Assembly: GCA_900660155.1 (NCBI GenBank)
Contig: CABFPE010000354.1
Coordinates: 274,144-338,143 of the forward strand
Length of the DNA: 64,000 nt
DNA from: Hofstenia miamia
Lineage: Eukaryota > Xenacoelomorpha > Acoela > Hofsteniidae
Reading direction: 5' to 3'
The notes below the pieces were generated by a model that worked only from the letters and a program-made list of their open reading frames with translations, had not been told where the DNA came from and searched no databases. Positions 35,099 through 48,390 of the stretch are shown here, one piece after another (positions within the stretch are counted from its first letter, which is position 1; each line of letters begins with the position of its first letter). Both the position numbers and the translations under genes were made by a program.

Positions 35099-37557
35099 TG
35101 ATAATTATTTCAAAACCTATACGTACTAGAATAAAACTATAACCTGATTTGGAATCAGCATCAAAAATACATTAAAAAAATATATTTATATCTGTAATAA
35201 AAATAAATTTCATTTTGTTACCAGTGTTATTTGATTGAAATTAACATTAGAATTCCTTTAGTGTGTTTCAATGCAACATCTTTGATAATTCGAAAAAAAA
35301 AGATTTTGCTGAAGCTACTTTTTAATTAGCACTTCCATAAGTAATATAAATTCCCAGACGTCCAACAATGTCTCGATAAATCATTTAATAATATTCGTTA
35401 AGATTATTGGAAGAATTTAATCGTAAATACGTCACTTTCATCAAGTGTAACATTAGTTCAAAGAATTGCAATATAAGCAAAGCCATAATTTATAAGAGCA
35501 TTTACTATATTTATATCTCTTAGTGCAATTTAATAAAACTGGATCCACACATACTAGAATGCATAAATACACAAATACATTATATATATATATATATATA
35601 TATTTGGCTCTAAGTATATACATATCTAGCCCCAATTTTAAACGTAAGATGAAGAAAATATTTTTCACTAAGATTTATTTAAAAGTAAGCATTATTTACA
35701 ATATCTATTTATAAAAAACATAGAAAACTACTTTCTTCATACCAATGGGTGACTGGCACTTAATTTTTTTAGCGCCATTTTCAAAGGCAATATATATATA
35801 TATATATATATATACAATTAGATTGAGTTTGGCTCTCTTGACCTGAGATTGGAGCAGGCCTGGTCCACCAAAAATAATTGGGTCAAAATTTTATAACAAT
35901 TTTTATCCTTTCTAAAACATCATGCATTTCGAATGGGCTGATATTCTTAAGGAAACTGAGCTGACTTTATAATATCAACGCATTTTCTACGTTGAAGAAG
36001 ATCACAACGGTATATGTGTAGATAAAACTAAAAATCAATAGACTAAGAGGTAAATCTTGACCCATGAAAATAAAAACTGTCATTAATTGCAAGAAAAATT
36101 AAATCAAAATAGAATAAAAAATTAAATTCTAGTTTAATGTCCTCTACAGCGTTATTCTTTATAATATTTAATGAAATTTAAAATTTCTAACAATTTTCCA
36201 TTATAGTAAACAAAGGCTAAATGTTTTCTTGCACATGCCTGTCATGCCCAATTTACTTCAAGCATATAAAAATGAGAAGTCATTCTTTTGTAAACTGAGT
36301 GGAAAATGGGATTCCCCAATAAACAATCCTGGATGCACCACTACATAAAACATAATTTTGTATATTGGAAATGAAGACTTGCAATGCCATTAAGAGAACA
36401 AGCGCGTCTCGTGCATTAAATTCAAAATTGTCAGCTCTTACTTTCAGTTTTCTCAGACAGAATTTTAAGAGTACTTAGTTATTAATTTTTCTAAATGGAT
36501 GCTTATCCATTTTAATGAAGGTTTTTGAATTTATTATTTCACATTAACAATATTACTATAAACATTTAAATTTGATTGAAAAATTGTGATATTTTGTGAA
36601 ATGCTAAATCGGCCAATGAAAACTGTTATGAAGATTTGTAAGCCATGCTGAGTCTACCCATTTTGAAATCCGAGTTACAAGTTGCATGACTCTCATAAAA
36701 GGAAGCAAAGGCTAGGAAAACAATGAAGGAAAAAAATATGGAATGTAGGTGCAAATTCCTGCTGAATTATTCAATGCAGCACTAAATTTAATAAAACTGT
36801 TTAATATTAAATTGGTCATTTTTGGGAAATATTCCAAAAATAGTCAAATTAAGAAATAAATCATGTAGTTCAAATCATCGAAATTATGAAATTAAATATA
36901 TGACATATTTGGTGTTTTGGATGCTTTAACCCTGAAAATAACATTTCTCAAATATTTTAGAGGCACAGCAAATTATAAAAATCATGTGTGAAACAGTAAC
37001 TGTGTTTTAAAGTAAAATTTTTTAATTCGTTATTTGAAATAAGATATAATATCCGGATCGGACAATAGCTTTCAAAAACAACTTTGTTGTTTTTGACAAT
37101 ATATATTAATATCCATTGTTTTATTAAATTACTAAGAAGATTTAAGTAACATGCTAATTGATATTGAGACTTAAGTACTGGTGAATAAATTTCAATTAAC
37201 TGTACATTCAAATAGCTGGGATTCTTTGCACCTTCTATATTGATCTTATAAATTATTTTCTTTCCTAGCTAAATTCAATTTGCATAATATCAAAGTGTTA
37301 TGTTTGATAATGCAGCATATTCAGTTTATTACTATGCTTAATTTTAATGAATTTTCAGTGATAAAAAGACGATTAACAACATCAGAACATTCTTTTGCAT
37401 TGAAGGTTGCATACTGGCTTCAGCAATGCAAATGTCTAGTCATATTTTTGTATTTATTTCTGCTAAATTAACTGAACTCAAAAGCAAGACTGAAATCCAT
37501 AGCTTCAATTATCATGAACAACTGTGTTAAGTGCTAGCAAAAAATTTGTGAGAAATT
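35099..37557. other. Gene-free stretch
   Basis: AT-rich. (TA)n arrays near 35580-35602 and 35791-35813, otherwise nothing recognisable. The 31 bases at 35097-35127 recur at 41051-41081 next to a single N. Confidence 0.45.
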
Positions 37558-37560
37558 TTA

Positions 37561-38492
37561 AGCCCCGTTTACATGATAATTTTTCCTTTATGACTTCATC
37601 TTTATTTATGAAGCAACTAGCTGTTTGATCCGTGCTTCGTTCGGGAAATGCATTCAAAAAAGCAGAAAATTCTAAAATTCTATGCCTCCAGAATTTGAGA
37701 CAGTAAACGTATTACAACTAATAATATAGTTTTATCATAGAAACAAGAAATTTATTCCAAAAAAGCGCATTAACAAAAAACCTAGAAAATTATAATTCAC
37801 GAAGGACTTCTTCATAGACAGCATAGACGACTCCCCAAGGAAGACTTTCGTTTTCTTGGCATTATTGCCAAATTCAACTCTTTATCTTTAAAGAGAGGAC
37901 TGTAAGTTGATACAAAAGCAATATCTAGATTAATAATCTTGGAAATTTTCCCTAAAACAGCTGTAAAACTGAGAAAGCTGTTAAACAATAAGAAGAACTA
38001 TGAAATTCGACTTATATAGAGAAATGAAGTATGGGAAAATTTAAATCAATAATTAGTTCACTAATTAAGTCATTGATTAAATGTGCCTAAAATCTTCAGG
38101 AGGTCATGGGGGTTACAAAAATATATGATGTTGGTATCTAGGTCTTAAAGTTTCTGAGTTATAAGCGGACAACCGACACATTTTGCCCTTTATATAATAG
38201 ATTATTAAATTAACTAATTAACAGTTGAGTCTACACGGTAAGTTTTCCCCTACAGCTTTTTTTATTTACTTGGTCAACTTTATTACGTAATGCCGCTTGC
38301 AAACGTTTTTGTTGAACAGGTACTACAGCGAGCAATGATATTGGTTTACTTTAAGTTCAAATAGCTTTTTTCCAATCAGACTTCATCATTAAAATACAAA
38401 ACTTATATGGGATTCCTAGCTTGCGTTTTCACGCAAAGTTTTCCCTTACATAAGTGGAAGTCATAAGGGAGAACTTATCGTGTAAATGGGCT
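37561..38492. mobile_element. PIF/Harbinger-like MITE with TTA target duplication
   Basis: A 932-bp non-coding element. Left end AGCCCCGTTTACATGATAAT and right end (reverse complement) AGCCCATTTACACGATAAGT; the inverted similarity extends about 38 bp to TATGACTTC on both sides. TTA flanks both ends (37558-37560 and 38493-38495), the 3-bp duplication typical of PIF/Harbinger. A related inner copy of the end (TCTACACGGTAAGTTTTCCC near 38230) suggests a second, smaller element nested or rearranged inside. Confidence 0.75.
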
Positions 38493-38495
38493 TTA

Positions 38496-40990
38496 GATAG
38501 TCTTCTTTCACATTTTTGTTTGTATAACCCAGTGTTGTGAATACATTATTATTATCATTATTAAAAATATTATTAGTATTATTAGCATTACTATTGTGAT
38601 TTATTGAGTTCTTTCACTAATCTGTACTCACTTAAGCTATTAATTAAATAAAGCTTTTCTAGGATGACCAATCAAAACGTTAGAATAATATATTTCTAAG
38701 AAAAGTATAAAATGTTTGTAATTTGGAAATACTATAATGGCTGTGTTCCAGTGAAATTGTTGTAAAGGCAAACTTTAAATCTCTGAAATATGCTATTTCT
38801 AAGGAAGAGAGAGCTAAATTTATATCTATTCACCTTTACAAGTAGTTATCCGCTTTGAATTTAAAATAGGTTAATATAAGCAACATATATTAGCAAAGAT
38901 GAATCCTAGCTATTACAATAGATATAAAGAATAGGTTAACACCGATGGCAAAACATTTAAAATTCTAAAACCTTCCTGCCAAATAGGTATGAAGCTCTAA
39001 ACTTAGAAACAAAATTGATTGAGTCAATAATTTTAAATTTAATCACCAAAAACTTTCAGAGTTAAGCTAATACTCACTTCAACCAAGATTATCAATACAG
39101 CTATATATATACATATATATTAAATTCCTTCAGAAAATTCAAGTTTAATATTTGTGGATTGATAATTTGGAAACAAGCTTATATAATTCTTGAAATTGTT
39201 CGCAATATTTAATTGAGGACTATATGAATCAAATTAATCTTAAAGTTATTTTTAAAACAGTATCTTATGCAGAAAACTATGTATAGATGTATATTAGTAA
39301 AACTTTAAATTTACTATAAAGCCTAGGGAAATTAATAATATTATATTTTCGGATGAGAAAACATTTCAATAATTTCTGTTCTTAATTGTGATCACAAAGC
39401 AATGTAACTTTTTAAACTGAAGCTTCTGATATATTATTCCGGCTTAAATATTTTGCTTTTGTTCTAATCAAGCTTTTTCATAAATTCTCCTTCACCATTT
39501 AGTCATATCATCTCATCATTTATCAACAAACTTAACCAATAACGGAATTCAAGAACAAAAATACTTTATGCTTTCAATTTAAAATATCAAGAAATATTTT
39601 TGAAAAAAATGTGACATATTCATAATCCAGAAAAACAATTTACCGCTAATTGCGTATAAATTATCTCCTATTTTAAATTCTAATTTAGTTAATATTAAAC
39701 AATAAATGATCTAAAATAATATAATTTTGCCTTAGAGTTATAAATTCCTACATTGAATAACTGCATTATCCCAACTAATCTTCACCATCTACATGATTGT
39801 TTTTAGAAACCTATCCCAGTCAATAATAAAGTATTTGTCATTATGTAAATTTTATTTCTTACTTCAAACAAATGGTTATTAATTAATCGGTTTGTTGAGC
39901 ATATTTCTGTATAAACAGCAGCAAAATTTAAGCAAGAAGTAATTACAAAAAGAAAAATATATTTGAATATATGAATATATTTTGATAATTAATTGAATTT
40001 CTTAACTTCAAATAGTTTTAAAATGTTTTGACTTAAAAATATTTATTTTTCAAATACAATGTTTTCTAAAATATCAAAATAAGGATTAGTGAAAACTAAA
40101 AGATTATAATGGAAAAGTGATTTTTCTATTAAATATTTTGAAAAATACTTCAGATCATAGCTCAAATTCTTCAAACTATTTGTAAGTTATTAATTGATTC
40201 AATTAAACAAATAAATTTTCTTTCATCAAACATATTTGCTTAAATATGTAAAGCATTCGAATTCTATAAAATTCAGTTTTTATTTTTTGATAGAATACTC
40301 TAGCAACGCAAATTTTGAATTTGGAGAATGCAAAAATTTATTCTGCAATAGTTTAAATGAATTCATTACTAGACAAGTTCACCAATCTAATTTTGAGGGC
40401 AATATATTAAATCTAGTTTCCTAAAAACTATTTTATATCTAGAAAAGAAAGAGTAAATTAAGAACTGAATATGCCAATCTTTGCCAATAAAATGGATTTC
40501 GGATTTTGAATTGTTTGCTTTATTGACATTATTGACTAAGGTTTCTACCTATTGATAAAACATCAATAAAATTAATCCACTGAAATAGGCTGTGCATTGG
40601 TTTGTCCCTTTACTGTGACTGAAATTTAAACTAGGCAATTGTCATTTCATGGATAAACCCAAAAGATTTAGACTTGTGGCATACACCATGTGCAATAAAT
40701 TATATATATTATATATTATAATAATTCTATTCATTAAAACAATTTTGAAGACAGCCCATATCTGCGTTAACTTTGTGAAGTTCTTCAAACTTGTTCTATG
40801 TACAGTAATTTAATTTCATGTTTGTATTGTGTAGGGATACACTTCTATATCATTTACGAATTTTATTCTCATTAACTAAATTTTGTTACTATTTTTTGCA
40901 AGTAATCAGTAGCTTTCCTGTGGTACCAACCAATAGTTGTCATCTTTGAATCTTAAGTGCCTTAGAATATAATACTTAGAATTACCCTAA
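38496..40990. other. Gene-free stretch
   Basis: Very AT-rich DNA, with (ATT)n near 38548-38600 and a short (TA)n near 39103-39121. No gene recognised. Confidence 0.45.
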
Positions 40991-40995
40991 AATTA

Positions 40996-40996
<1 letters not shown>

Positions 40997-41031
<35 letters not shown>

Positions 41032-41114
41032 GTATATATATATATATATATTGATAATTATTTCAAAACCTATACGTACTANAAGTATAATCTGTAATGC
41101 ATGGGGATAGATCT

Positions 41115-41152
<38 letters not shown>

Positions 41153-41231
41153 AATTTGTGAAGTGTTCGTTGGAAGAAGTATAATCTGTAATGCATGGGG
41201 ATAGATCTCAAATATATATATATATATATAT
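40997..41231. repeat. Cluster of (TA)n arrays around a single-N join
   Basis: Three TA arrays (about 40997-41051, 41119-41148, 41213-41231) separated by short unique pieces. The piece beginning AAGTATAATCTGTAATGCAT occurs twice, at 41083 and 41177. N at 41082. Part of the order here may be an assembly artefact. Confidence 0.8.
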
Positions 41232-41918
41232 CTTGAATAAGCTATAATGCCTTCTGAATTTAAATTCCTGCCAAGGACTTGTAACATTTTTTAATTATTA
41301 TATCATATTAATGAAATTATTTATATTGTTGTTTGCTTGTATCGCAAGATTTATCGCAGATCAGACTCTAATTCAGTACGATCCCATTTCCGGTAAAAGC
41401 TATCATTGACTTTGACAAATTTATGAAGAAGATGATGGAAAACAAGAGGATACAAACTATTAATAGAAAACCTCATTAGCCTTTACATGCAAATTAGTTT
41501 TTCTAATTTATACGTCAATGAAAGATTGTTGATAGATTACTGAAAAATGATGAGATTGTATAATCAATATTTTACCATTTAAGGTATTGACATTTTCTTT
41601 ACTAGAACAAAATCTATATAATTCAAAGTAAGCATAAATTATGTGTTAAAAATGTATGTATAATGACAATTTTTAAATTTACTGGCAACATTTTTTTATC
41701 GTCATAACTTTTTGCATAAAGCTGAAATATTTATATTACTATTACATATTTGAATTTTTTTTAAATACTAGAATAATGGTTTCCTCTTTCAAAATTAATT
41801 GAAAAAATATTATTTAATGAGTGATAGTAATTTTTGAAAATTTTTTTATACATATATTGGTAGATTTTAGAGAATATCCTAAAGACTGATGCACTTTTTT
41901 GTTTTATTACACAAGTAC
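41232..41918. other. Gene-free stretch
   Basis: AT-rich, nothing recognised. Confidence 0.4.
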
Positions 41919-42272
41919 CATAATATGCTTGATAATTTAGTATTCTTTGTAATATATGTGAAACGTGAGGTTTCGACAAATTTACAACTCTTCGAGTTTT
42001 TTCGAGCACATTGTCTACTCTTTACACAATATAACCCCATTGCTAATGTCTGAATGGTCAANAAAACAAATAAAGAGTTTTTGCCAGTTGTATAACTTAC
42101 AAAAAAACTCTTAATCTTGTGTTTAAATNCATAATATGCTTGATAATTTAGTATTCTTTGTAATATATGTGAAACGTGAGGTTTCGACAAATTTACAACT
42201 CTTCGAGTTTTTTCGAGCACATTGTCTACTCTTTACACAATATAACCCCATTGCTAATGTCTGAATGGTCAA
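41919..42272. repeat. Exact 143-bp duplication joined through two single Ns
   Basis: 41919-42061 and 42130-42272 are identical, separated by a 66-base bridge bounded by N at 42062 and 42129. The sharp match ends at the Ns point to an assembly artefact. The repeated piece encodes on the minus strand a Cys/Lys-rich string that faintly recalls a piggyBac C-terminus, too weak to call. Confidence 0.85.
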
Positions 42273-43339
42273 ATTTGACCACTTTGTATGTGTTAAATGC
42301 ATTTTAATGTCGCATAGAATTAAAGTTTAAATGCGAAAAAAGTTTATTTTAATTTTGTATTTATTTTATTTCATTTTTTTAGTTTTTGCAAGTTTTTCTT
42401 AACGTGGTCAATTCTGGCCACTATTAAATATTAATTTACAGAATGGTCAAGTATTTTAGTCTCAAGAAATGTTTGGGAAGAAAAATATTCGTACGCTAAG
42501 AAGCCACTGGACTTAAAATATTAAGAGTAATCAAATTCATAATTTTGTAATATTGTAAACTTTACAAATAATATTCACATTGAAAAATATGTACACATTC
42601 ATGTACATGGTGGATAAATTCCTCTCAGTTTCGTAGCCAGATGGAGATCCTGGGGTTCCTAGGACCCCCAATCACCATTAAATTTTTCAATTAACGTTCA
42701 TAATAAATTGGTAAAAGTCATTGTATTTGCCTGCTATCTCAAGGGTACACAACCCCTCTCCCGGCCGAAAAAAATTAATTATTTAATATTAGTAGTACTA
42801 CCATGAGATTGAATAAGTGATTTCCGTTTTCATTTTAAATATAATTCTTGAATCTATTGCCTTACATTACTGAGAGTTTTAGATTTGACGCATTGTCTGC
42901 AAAATTCAATTCAACAAAATAAGTTTTGCATTAAAATAAAAAATCACCGCAAATATCACTTTATACTGACTATGATTTCCGTTCTGCAGCATTTCAACAA
43001 TTAATTAGTTTCTATTTACCCGCGTAATACACATTATTAAGACCATTTGTTTTCCTGCTAACAGTTGGATGTTACATTTATGTACATGTCCATATAAAAG
43101 TTGGGAGTGGTTAGATTTTGGACTATTATAGCGGCTGAAGCAATTAGTAGCAGTAAACCAGACAATCTCATACTGTGTCATGTGAACCTGTTTATGAGCC
43201 TGCTATTAATAAGGGGAATTATCAATGTTAAAGCACTATAGAATCTTTAGAAGTATTAAATTGTTTCTCAAAACATCAAAAAAATTAAATTTTAAACACG
43301 CATTTAATGAATAATAATTTTTATCAATTTAATAATTGA
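42273..43339. other. Gene-free stretch with transposon-end debris
   Basis: Contains GTGGTCAATTCTGGCCAC after TTAA near 42398 and a G/C-rich block near 42630-42775 (GTAGCCAGATGGAGATCC). These look like ends of decayed elements, but no pair could be matched. Confidence 0.35.
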
Positions 43340-43452
43340 TGATTTTTGAAATTAATGTTGGAATCGGGTTGAAATCTTGTTTAAATTTTCATTTCGGGTT
43401 CGAGTTGAGCAAATCGGGTTTCGGTCGGGTAGGGTTTTAAATCTCAACCCAC
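43340..43452. mobile_element. Fragment resembling a hAT-type end with CCCGA words
   Basis: Runs of CGGGTT/AACCCG words (CGGGTTTCGGTCGGGTAGGG near 43414) resemble hAT ends built from short repeated words, similar in style to the MITE at 23056. Only one end is seen. Confidence 0.35.
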
Positions 43453-43542
43453 CTTTAAGAGGAAGTACATCCGGAATTGGAAGAGGGGTAGCAATAACAA
43501 GTCCATTCTCACACTTAAAGTGGATATCTTTGCTCATGGCCT
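43453..43542 (-). CDS. Candidate 90-nt internal exon of unknown gene
   Basis: A 90-nt coding-like segment bounded by an acceptor-like tattag and a donor AAAG|GTGGGT, entering and leaving in the same phase (phase 1). It would encode AMSKDIHFKCENGLVIATPL and then PIPDVLPLK. Base composition is far more balanced than the flanks and the residue mix is protein-like. It does not fit the phases of the channel gene exons and I recognise no family. It could instead be captured sequence inside a hAT-like element, since it abuts the CCCGA-rich fragment. Confidence 0.25.
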
Positions 43543-43624
43543 CTAATATAGAATAAATACGTCGCGTTCTTTGATTTTTTGAAAGTTTTAGAAAAAATTC
43601 TTACAATGGAGTTTGGAGTTACAG

Positions 43625-43745
43625 TACTAGGCCCGCCCCCAAATCTCCATGAAACCAATGAACGAGATTTCATCTCCATCCCACGATGCTAATGGGGATC
43701 TCCATGGGGCCCCACGAATCTCGACCCCACTGGACAAGCCTGCCA
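43625..43745. other. GC-rich island of unknown origin
   Basis: About 120 bases rich in CTCCATG, CCCCA and GGGGCCCC words (TAGGCCCGCCCCC at the left edge) inside AT-rich DNA. Probably a mobile-element fragment. No matching end was found. Confidence 0.4.
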
Positions 43746-45715
43746 ATTTGTGTTTCCGAAACCTTGAAAGATGTTGTGAGAGTTCTTTAGCGCATAAGCA
43801 TTACTGAATGGCAAACAACGGATTCAAAAACATATTAAATGCTCACATTCAAAATACCCATAGCTAATTTACAAGCTTATAGAAATAAAATTCTTAAAGG
43901 ATTAATAGAAGTCACGTACAAAAAAGTTAATTATTAATATTGGAGAGATACCATATTATTACTAAATGCCATCTCAAAATCATATTAGAGGGCAACTAGA
44001 CTTAGGCATACTAAATACAATTTTGATTTTTTTAACTAAACCACATATCTATAATTTCCTATGAACTTCAACTATTTTTAAATAAATGACTCGGAATAAA
44101 TCTGGCTATTAAGGCAGATGAAATCTATACAAAGCATCAGAAGATCGAACTGCCCAAAAACAATTTCAAAGGAAAATGCTAATAATCTTAGGAAACCATA
44201 TTTAATATGCAAAAGAAAAAAGTCCTTCTTTGTAAAAACTTACACACATTATGATTAAACATGATCTTTAATTAACGGAGAAAACTTCAAATTTCTCTTC
44301 TTTGATATATCTCAATAATGGGATGCAAGAAATTTTTTAAAATGATTTGATGTCATATTCCCAGTTGTGATTATGATATAATAAACGGTTAATAATTATT
44401 TTTTGAATTTCAATATATTTTACATTAATAAGCTATCAGACAAGCAAAATGCACCTTGGGTTGAAATTTTGAATAAAGATTTGAACTCATTATTTTTTAA
44501 GGCAATGCCAATAGTAGTATATCAATTAAGATACACTGAACTTATAAAATTGGTACCCAAGTAATTGCAATATATAAAATAATCACGAGGGACTAAAAGA
44601 AAATTAATGTATGAAATTTCCGCTTTTTTAAATACTGCATTGTGAGAAAACTGCGTTTAATATAAATAGTCTGCTCTTACTATTTACAAGAATGCAAGAA
44701 ATTTGTAAATAATTATCGATTGAATACTAGTTCAAATTTTAATTCAATAATATAGATAGCATCAAAGGAATTTGAGGCATACAAGGTCTGCAGCAAGTTT
44801 AAGAGTTTCTTTATAAATTATGGAAAAATGGAAGCTATCAGTTTAAGAGTTATATATATATATATAATATTAGAATAATGCTACAACATTTTGCTTATTA
44901 TAATAATAATAATACTAAACTTAGTTTGATTTAAAAAACTATTTATTGGAATCATGTTCTTAATGGCACCATTTTTACGCTTATTATATGCAAAAATCCA
45001 ATTGTATTATTATTAACAACATAGTTTATAATTAAAGCTCTTTCTAAATAATTTTAAAGCTAAGACATTGAATTAATAATGTTGAAGCTAGAATTCTAAA
45101 TAAAAAACTTTATTTTGAGAAAAGGGTTAGTGTCTTGATAGAATTGAATTCATTATAATATCTAGATTAATCTTTTCAATCTAGTAAAATAGATATGATA
45201 CCTATTAATAATAGGAATTAAATATGATAGATCAAGGCCTTCTATAGAAGGTCTTGGATAGATGCAATAAAGCTATTTGGGTAATATCATTTACTTTTAA
45301 AATTGAAGGTTATGATTTTCTAATTTTCGGCGTGGAAGGAAATGATTTAAGCATTATTTTGTAATCAAGAACCAGAAAAACTTCATTAGGATGTTTATTC
45401 TCATTTTTCAGTTTTGATTATTATTGATATAAAAATTTGCTTTAAAATAAAAACTAATATTTTTCCAAATGAAAGAATAAAGAGCCATATAAATATTTTA
45501 GTTCTCATTCAGTTGATGGTCCTTATAAATTGAATACAATAAAACTAAAACGTTGTTTCACCACTATTTACATCAAAAAGTTATTTGCAACCTATTAAAT
45601 TCAATAGAGTTGGATAAGGTAACGTTCATAAGCAATTTTTCTCAAAGCAAATTTAAATGAATATTGCTCTCTTTTAAATACAATGTCTCATTCAGGTTTT
45701 TATATTTTCAAACAA
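43746..45715. other. Gene-free stretch
   Basis: AT-rich DNA with a short TA array near 44850. No gene recognised. Confidence 0.4.
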
Positions 45716-46059
45716 AAACAATCTCCCTAATTTACATGATATATCAAATGCTTTTAACGATTACTTTTGCTCAGTTTATGATGCATGTGATTCATGATTT
45801 ATGAATGTTTCTTTTTCATTACCATTAATCGACAATCTAAAAATAGAAATTGATGACATTTGTGAAGCGATTTCCAATCTCTTGATAAAAGGATGCGGCT
45901 ATGATAACATCCCTAATTGTTTCCTAAAAAATTTTTCAACAGCACTTGCACCACATATTTTACAGCTGCTTCGAAATATAATTACACCAGACACCTTTCC
46001 ATCTGCCTCTGAACGCAAACAATTATTCCTCCCATTTGCACGAAAGGATTAAAAAGTTA
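45716..46059 (+). pseudogene. LINE reverse transcriptase N-terminal fragment
   Basis: The plus strand encodes NNLPNLHDISNAFNDYFCSV, one stop, then FMNVSFSLP and IDDICEAISNLLIKGCGYDN with IPNCFLKNF and a final RKQLFLPFARKD. These are the blocks before and at the start of the reverse transcriptase in Jockey/CR1-type LINEs (I..AI..L....G.D.IP...LK, then the conserved LPI.K segment). It ends at a stop right after ARKD, so only about 110 residues remain of a frame usually near 900. Confidence 0.65.
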
Positions 46060-46303
46060 NTGACAAAGAGCTATTATATCAAATCGAAGTTGGACTGATC
46101 CCTATCAAAATGTAGACTTCCTAAAAAGAAATTCCTCATTCAACATCAAGAGTCAAAAACAATTTACTTGCCATAATTAAAGGAAAAAATTACAAAATTA
46201 ATTAAAATATAAACGAGTCCACAACTACAGAATTAATAAACACAATATATAATAATAAAATCAAAATGTGTGTGAATGTTTGTGTAGGTGCTCAAGAATT
46301 GAN

Positions 46304-46565
46304 TTTATGAATGTTTCTTTTTCATTACCATTAATCGACAATCTAAAAATAGAAATTGATGACATTTGTGAAGCGATTTCCAATCTTTTGATAAAAGGAT
46401 GCGGCTATGATAACATCCCTAATTGTTTCCTAAAAAATTTTTCAACAGCACTTGCACCACATATTTTACAGCTGCTTCGAAATATAATTACACCAGACAC
46501 CTTTCCATCTGCCTCTGAACGCAAACAATTATTCCTCCCATTTGCACGAAAGGATTAAAAAGTTA
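46304..46565 (+). repeat. Second copy of the LINE fragment (likely assembly duplicate)
   Basis: 262 bases all but identical to 45798-46059 (one base differs, CTCTTG against CTTTTG). Copy one ends at N 46060 and copy two begins after N 46303. The 242-base bridge between the Ns is unrelated. Most likely a haplotype or gap-filling artefact. Confidence 0.75.
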
Positions 46566-48285
46566 AAATTATTAATTAAAAATCTTAGTGATATAAATGA
46601 AGATTACTTAAGATTAACTAAAAACTGCTTAGAAAATTATTCTTAACTGTTCCACTCATAAATATTCGAAATTGAAGACATTAAATTGAAATCAATCATT
46701 TTTAAACTTCAATATTACCTTATAACACCATACTACTACTACTCGGCTTTATTAAACTGTAGATAGGTATACAATAATATAGAATAACATAAATATAAAA
46801 AGTATTATTAAAATTTACAAAAATTAAATGATTTTTTGCAGTTACTGCATAAACATAGTTGTGATACATAACTGTAATTAGATCAATCCTTGGACTTTAA
46901 ATCTTAACGACCAAAATAAATACAAAGATTAAAACAGAAAGACATTTGCACTAATTTTTGAAAGCTTGAAGTGAAAAAATATAGAAACAAAATTCTATAA
47001 AAATTAGCCATTGATTTAAATATTATTATTGCATGGTCACCTTACCAAAGAAAAATCAAATTAAGATAAGCAATCGCTATTTAAGACGTTCAAAATATGA
47101 AATCAAATGTATCCAATTTAGTGGGGAAGGATTTATTGAAATGTTGGCAAATAATTAGAAATACGATTACACCTCAATGCATAGTTGAAAGCGTGGTTAA
47201 AAAAATCAAGAGCTATGTTATTTAACAATATATTGTATGAACTACTTATNTAAATTTTTTCTATTCCCGTTTCATAATCTAAAATAATCCGCAACTTGAT
47301 TGCTACGTAATGAAAACTACTAGAACTTTTATCTAAACACAAAAACTTCATTTAATTTAAAATAGTCAATGAGGAAGAGAAGAGATGTTTGACGAGATTT
47401 GAAATTAAATATAATGGATTGCATACCTAGATGAATTTTGCAGAACTTAGATATTTTATATTTATTACGACATACTGGTGCTTATTCATGCGATTGTGCA
47501 AAATTTGGAGTTTTTATACACCAATTAAATGTCCTTGATAGAAGCATTCGATGTTTAGAATTTCGGTTAGTCAAAATAAACGAAGAGTATTGAAAATAAG
47601 ACATAAAGAAGGCACGTCTCAGTTGTTTATGATAACCGCTTGATATTACATTGCGTAAGTGATATCTAACACCAGCAGTAATTTTTTAATCTTATTTAGA
47701 ATAAACTGTTCAAATTTCTATTCATTATATATCTCAGCGCCTATATAGGTGATTGATTCAATTTGGTATATTGGTTCATTCGTCTTCAATAACAATAAAG
47801 TTAACTTTTATACAGTAATATGCTTAAAATTGATATCCAAATCAGATAAAGCTTTTGCAGCTTCAAAAGAATGTATGCAACTTCCCTCAATAATTATGAT
47901 GTATTGCTAATATCTCTGAAATTATAGCTAGGTGCTATCAATTGCTTAATTGATAGAATGTCAACTTTAATGTACTACAATATATATCTTTCTTTTGTGA
48001 AAACAAAGTCGTTTGTGCAAATGAGGTCTAGTAAAATTCAAAGTGGACAAAAAATTTCTATAGAACATCCAGTTTGGCAAATCATTGATATCAATACCTT
48101 AGTGGTGAAAAGAATACTATGAAAAAGTCATCATCAGTTTAACCAGTTCCTAGACAAAGGCAACATGCTTAAAATTCCAAGATATTTATATTATTTTTGC
48201 TCTTTTTTATTGAAATAATTATCCAATTTTTAATGCAATAAATTTGATGATATGATAGGCCTTCCCATTATTATTATTATTTCAT
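46566..48285. other. Gene-free stretch
   Basis: AT-rich with a single N at 47250. Nothing recognised. Confidence 0.4.
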
Positions 48286-48390
48286 TTCTTCTCACAACTT
48301 CATGCTGGTATGCCTCTCAGCTCCGGAGTCTGAGAGCTTTCCTCAGGACTCTAGCTGTTCCGAACAATTATTATTATTATTATTATTATT
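48286..48390 (-). mobile_element. SINE-like short repeat, copy 1, in (ATT)n
   Basis: A G/C-richer block, on the minus strand AACAGCTAGAGTCC, GAAAGCTCTCAGACTCCGG, AGCTGAGAGGCATACCAGC, between (AAT)n tracts. It aligns with 63860-63940. The internal self-complementary words (AGAG..CTCT) allow a hairpin. The AAT-repeat tail in this orientation resembles a SINE tail, but no tRNA-type A/B boxes were found. Confidence 0.5.

Noticed and set aside
41879-42440. Possible piggyBac C-terminus and end (TTAA then GTGGTCA)
   Set aside because: The Cys-rich pattern needs several frame changes and the ends do not pair. Too weak to call.
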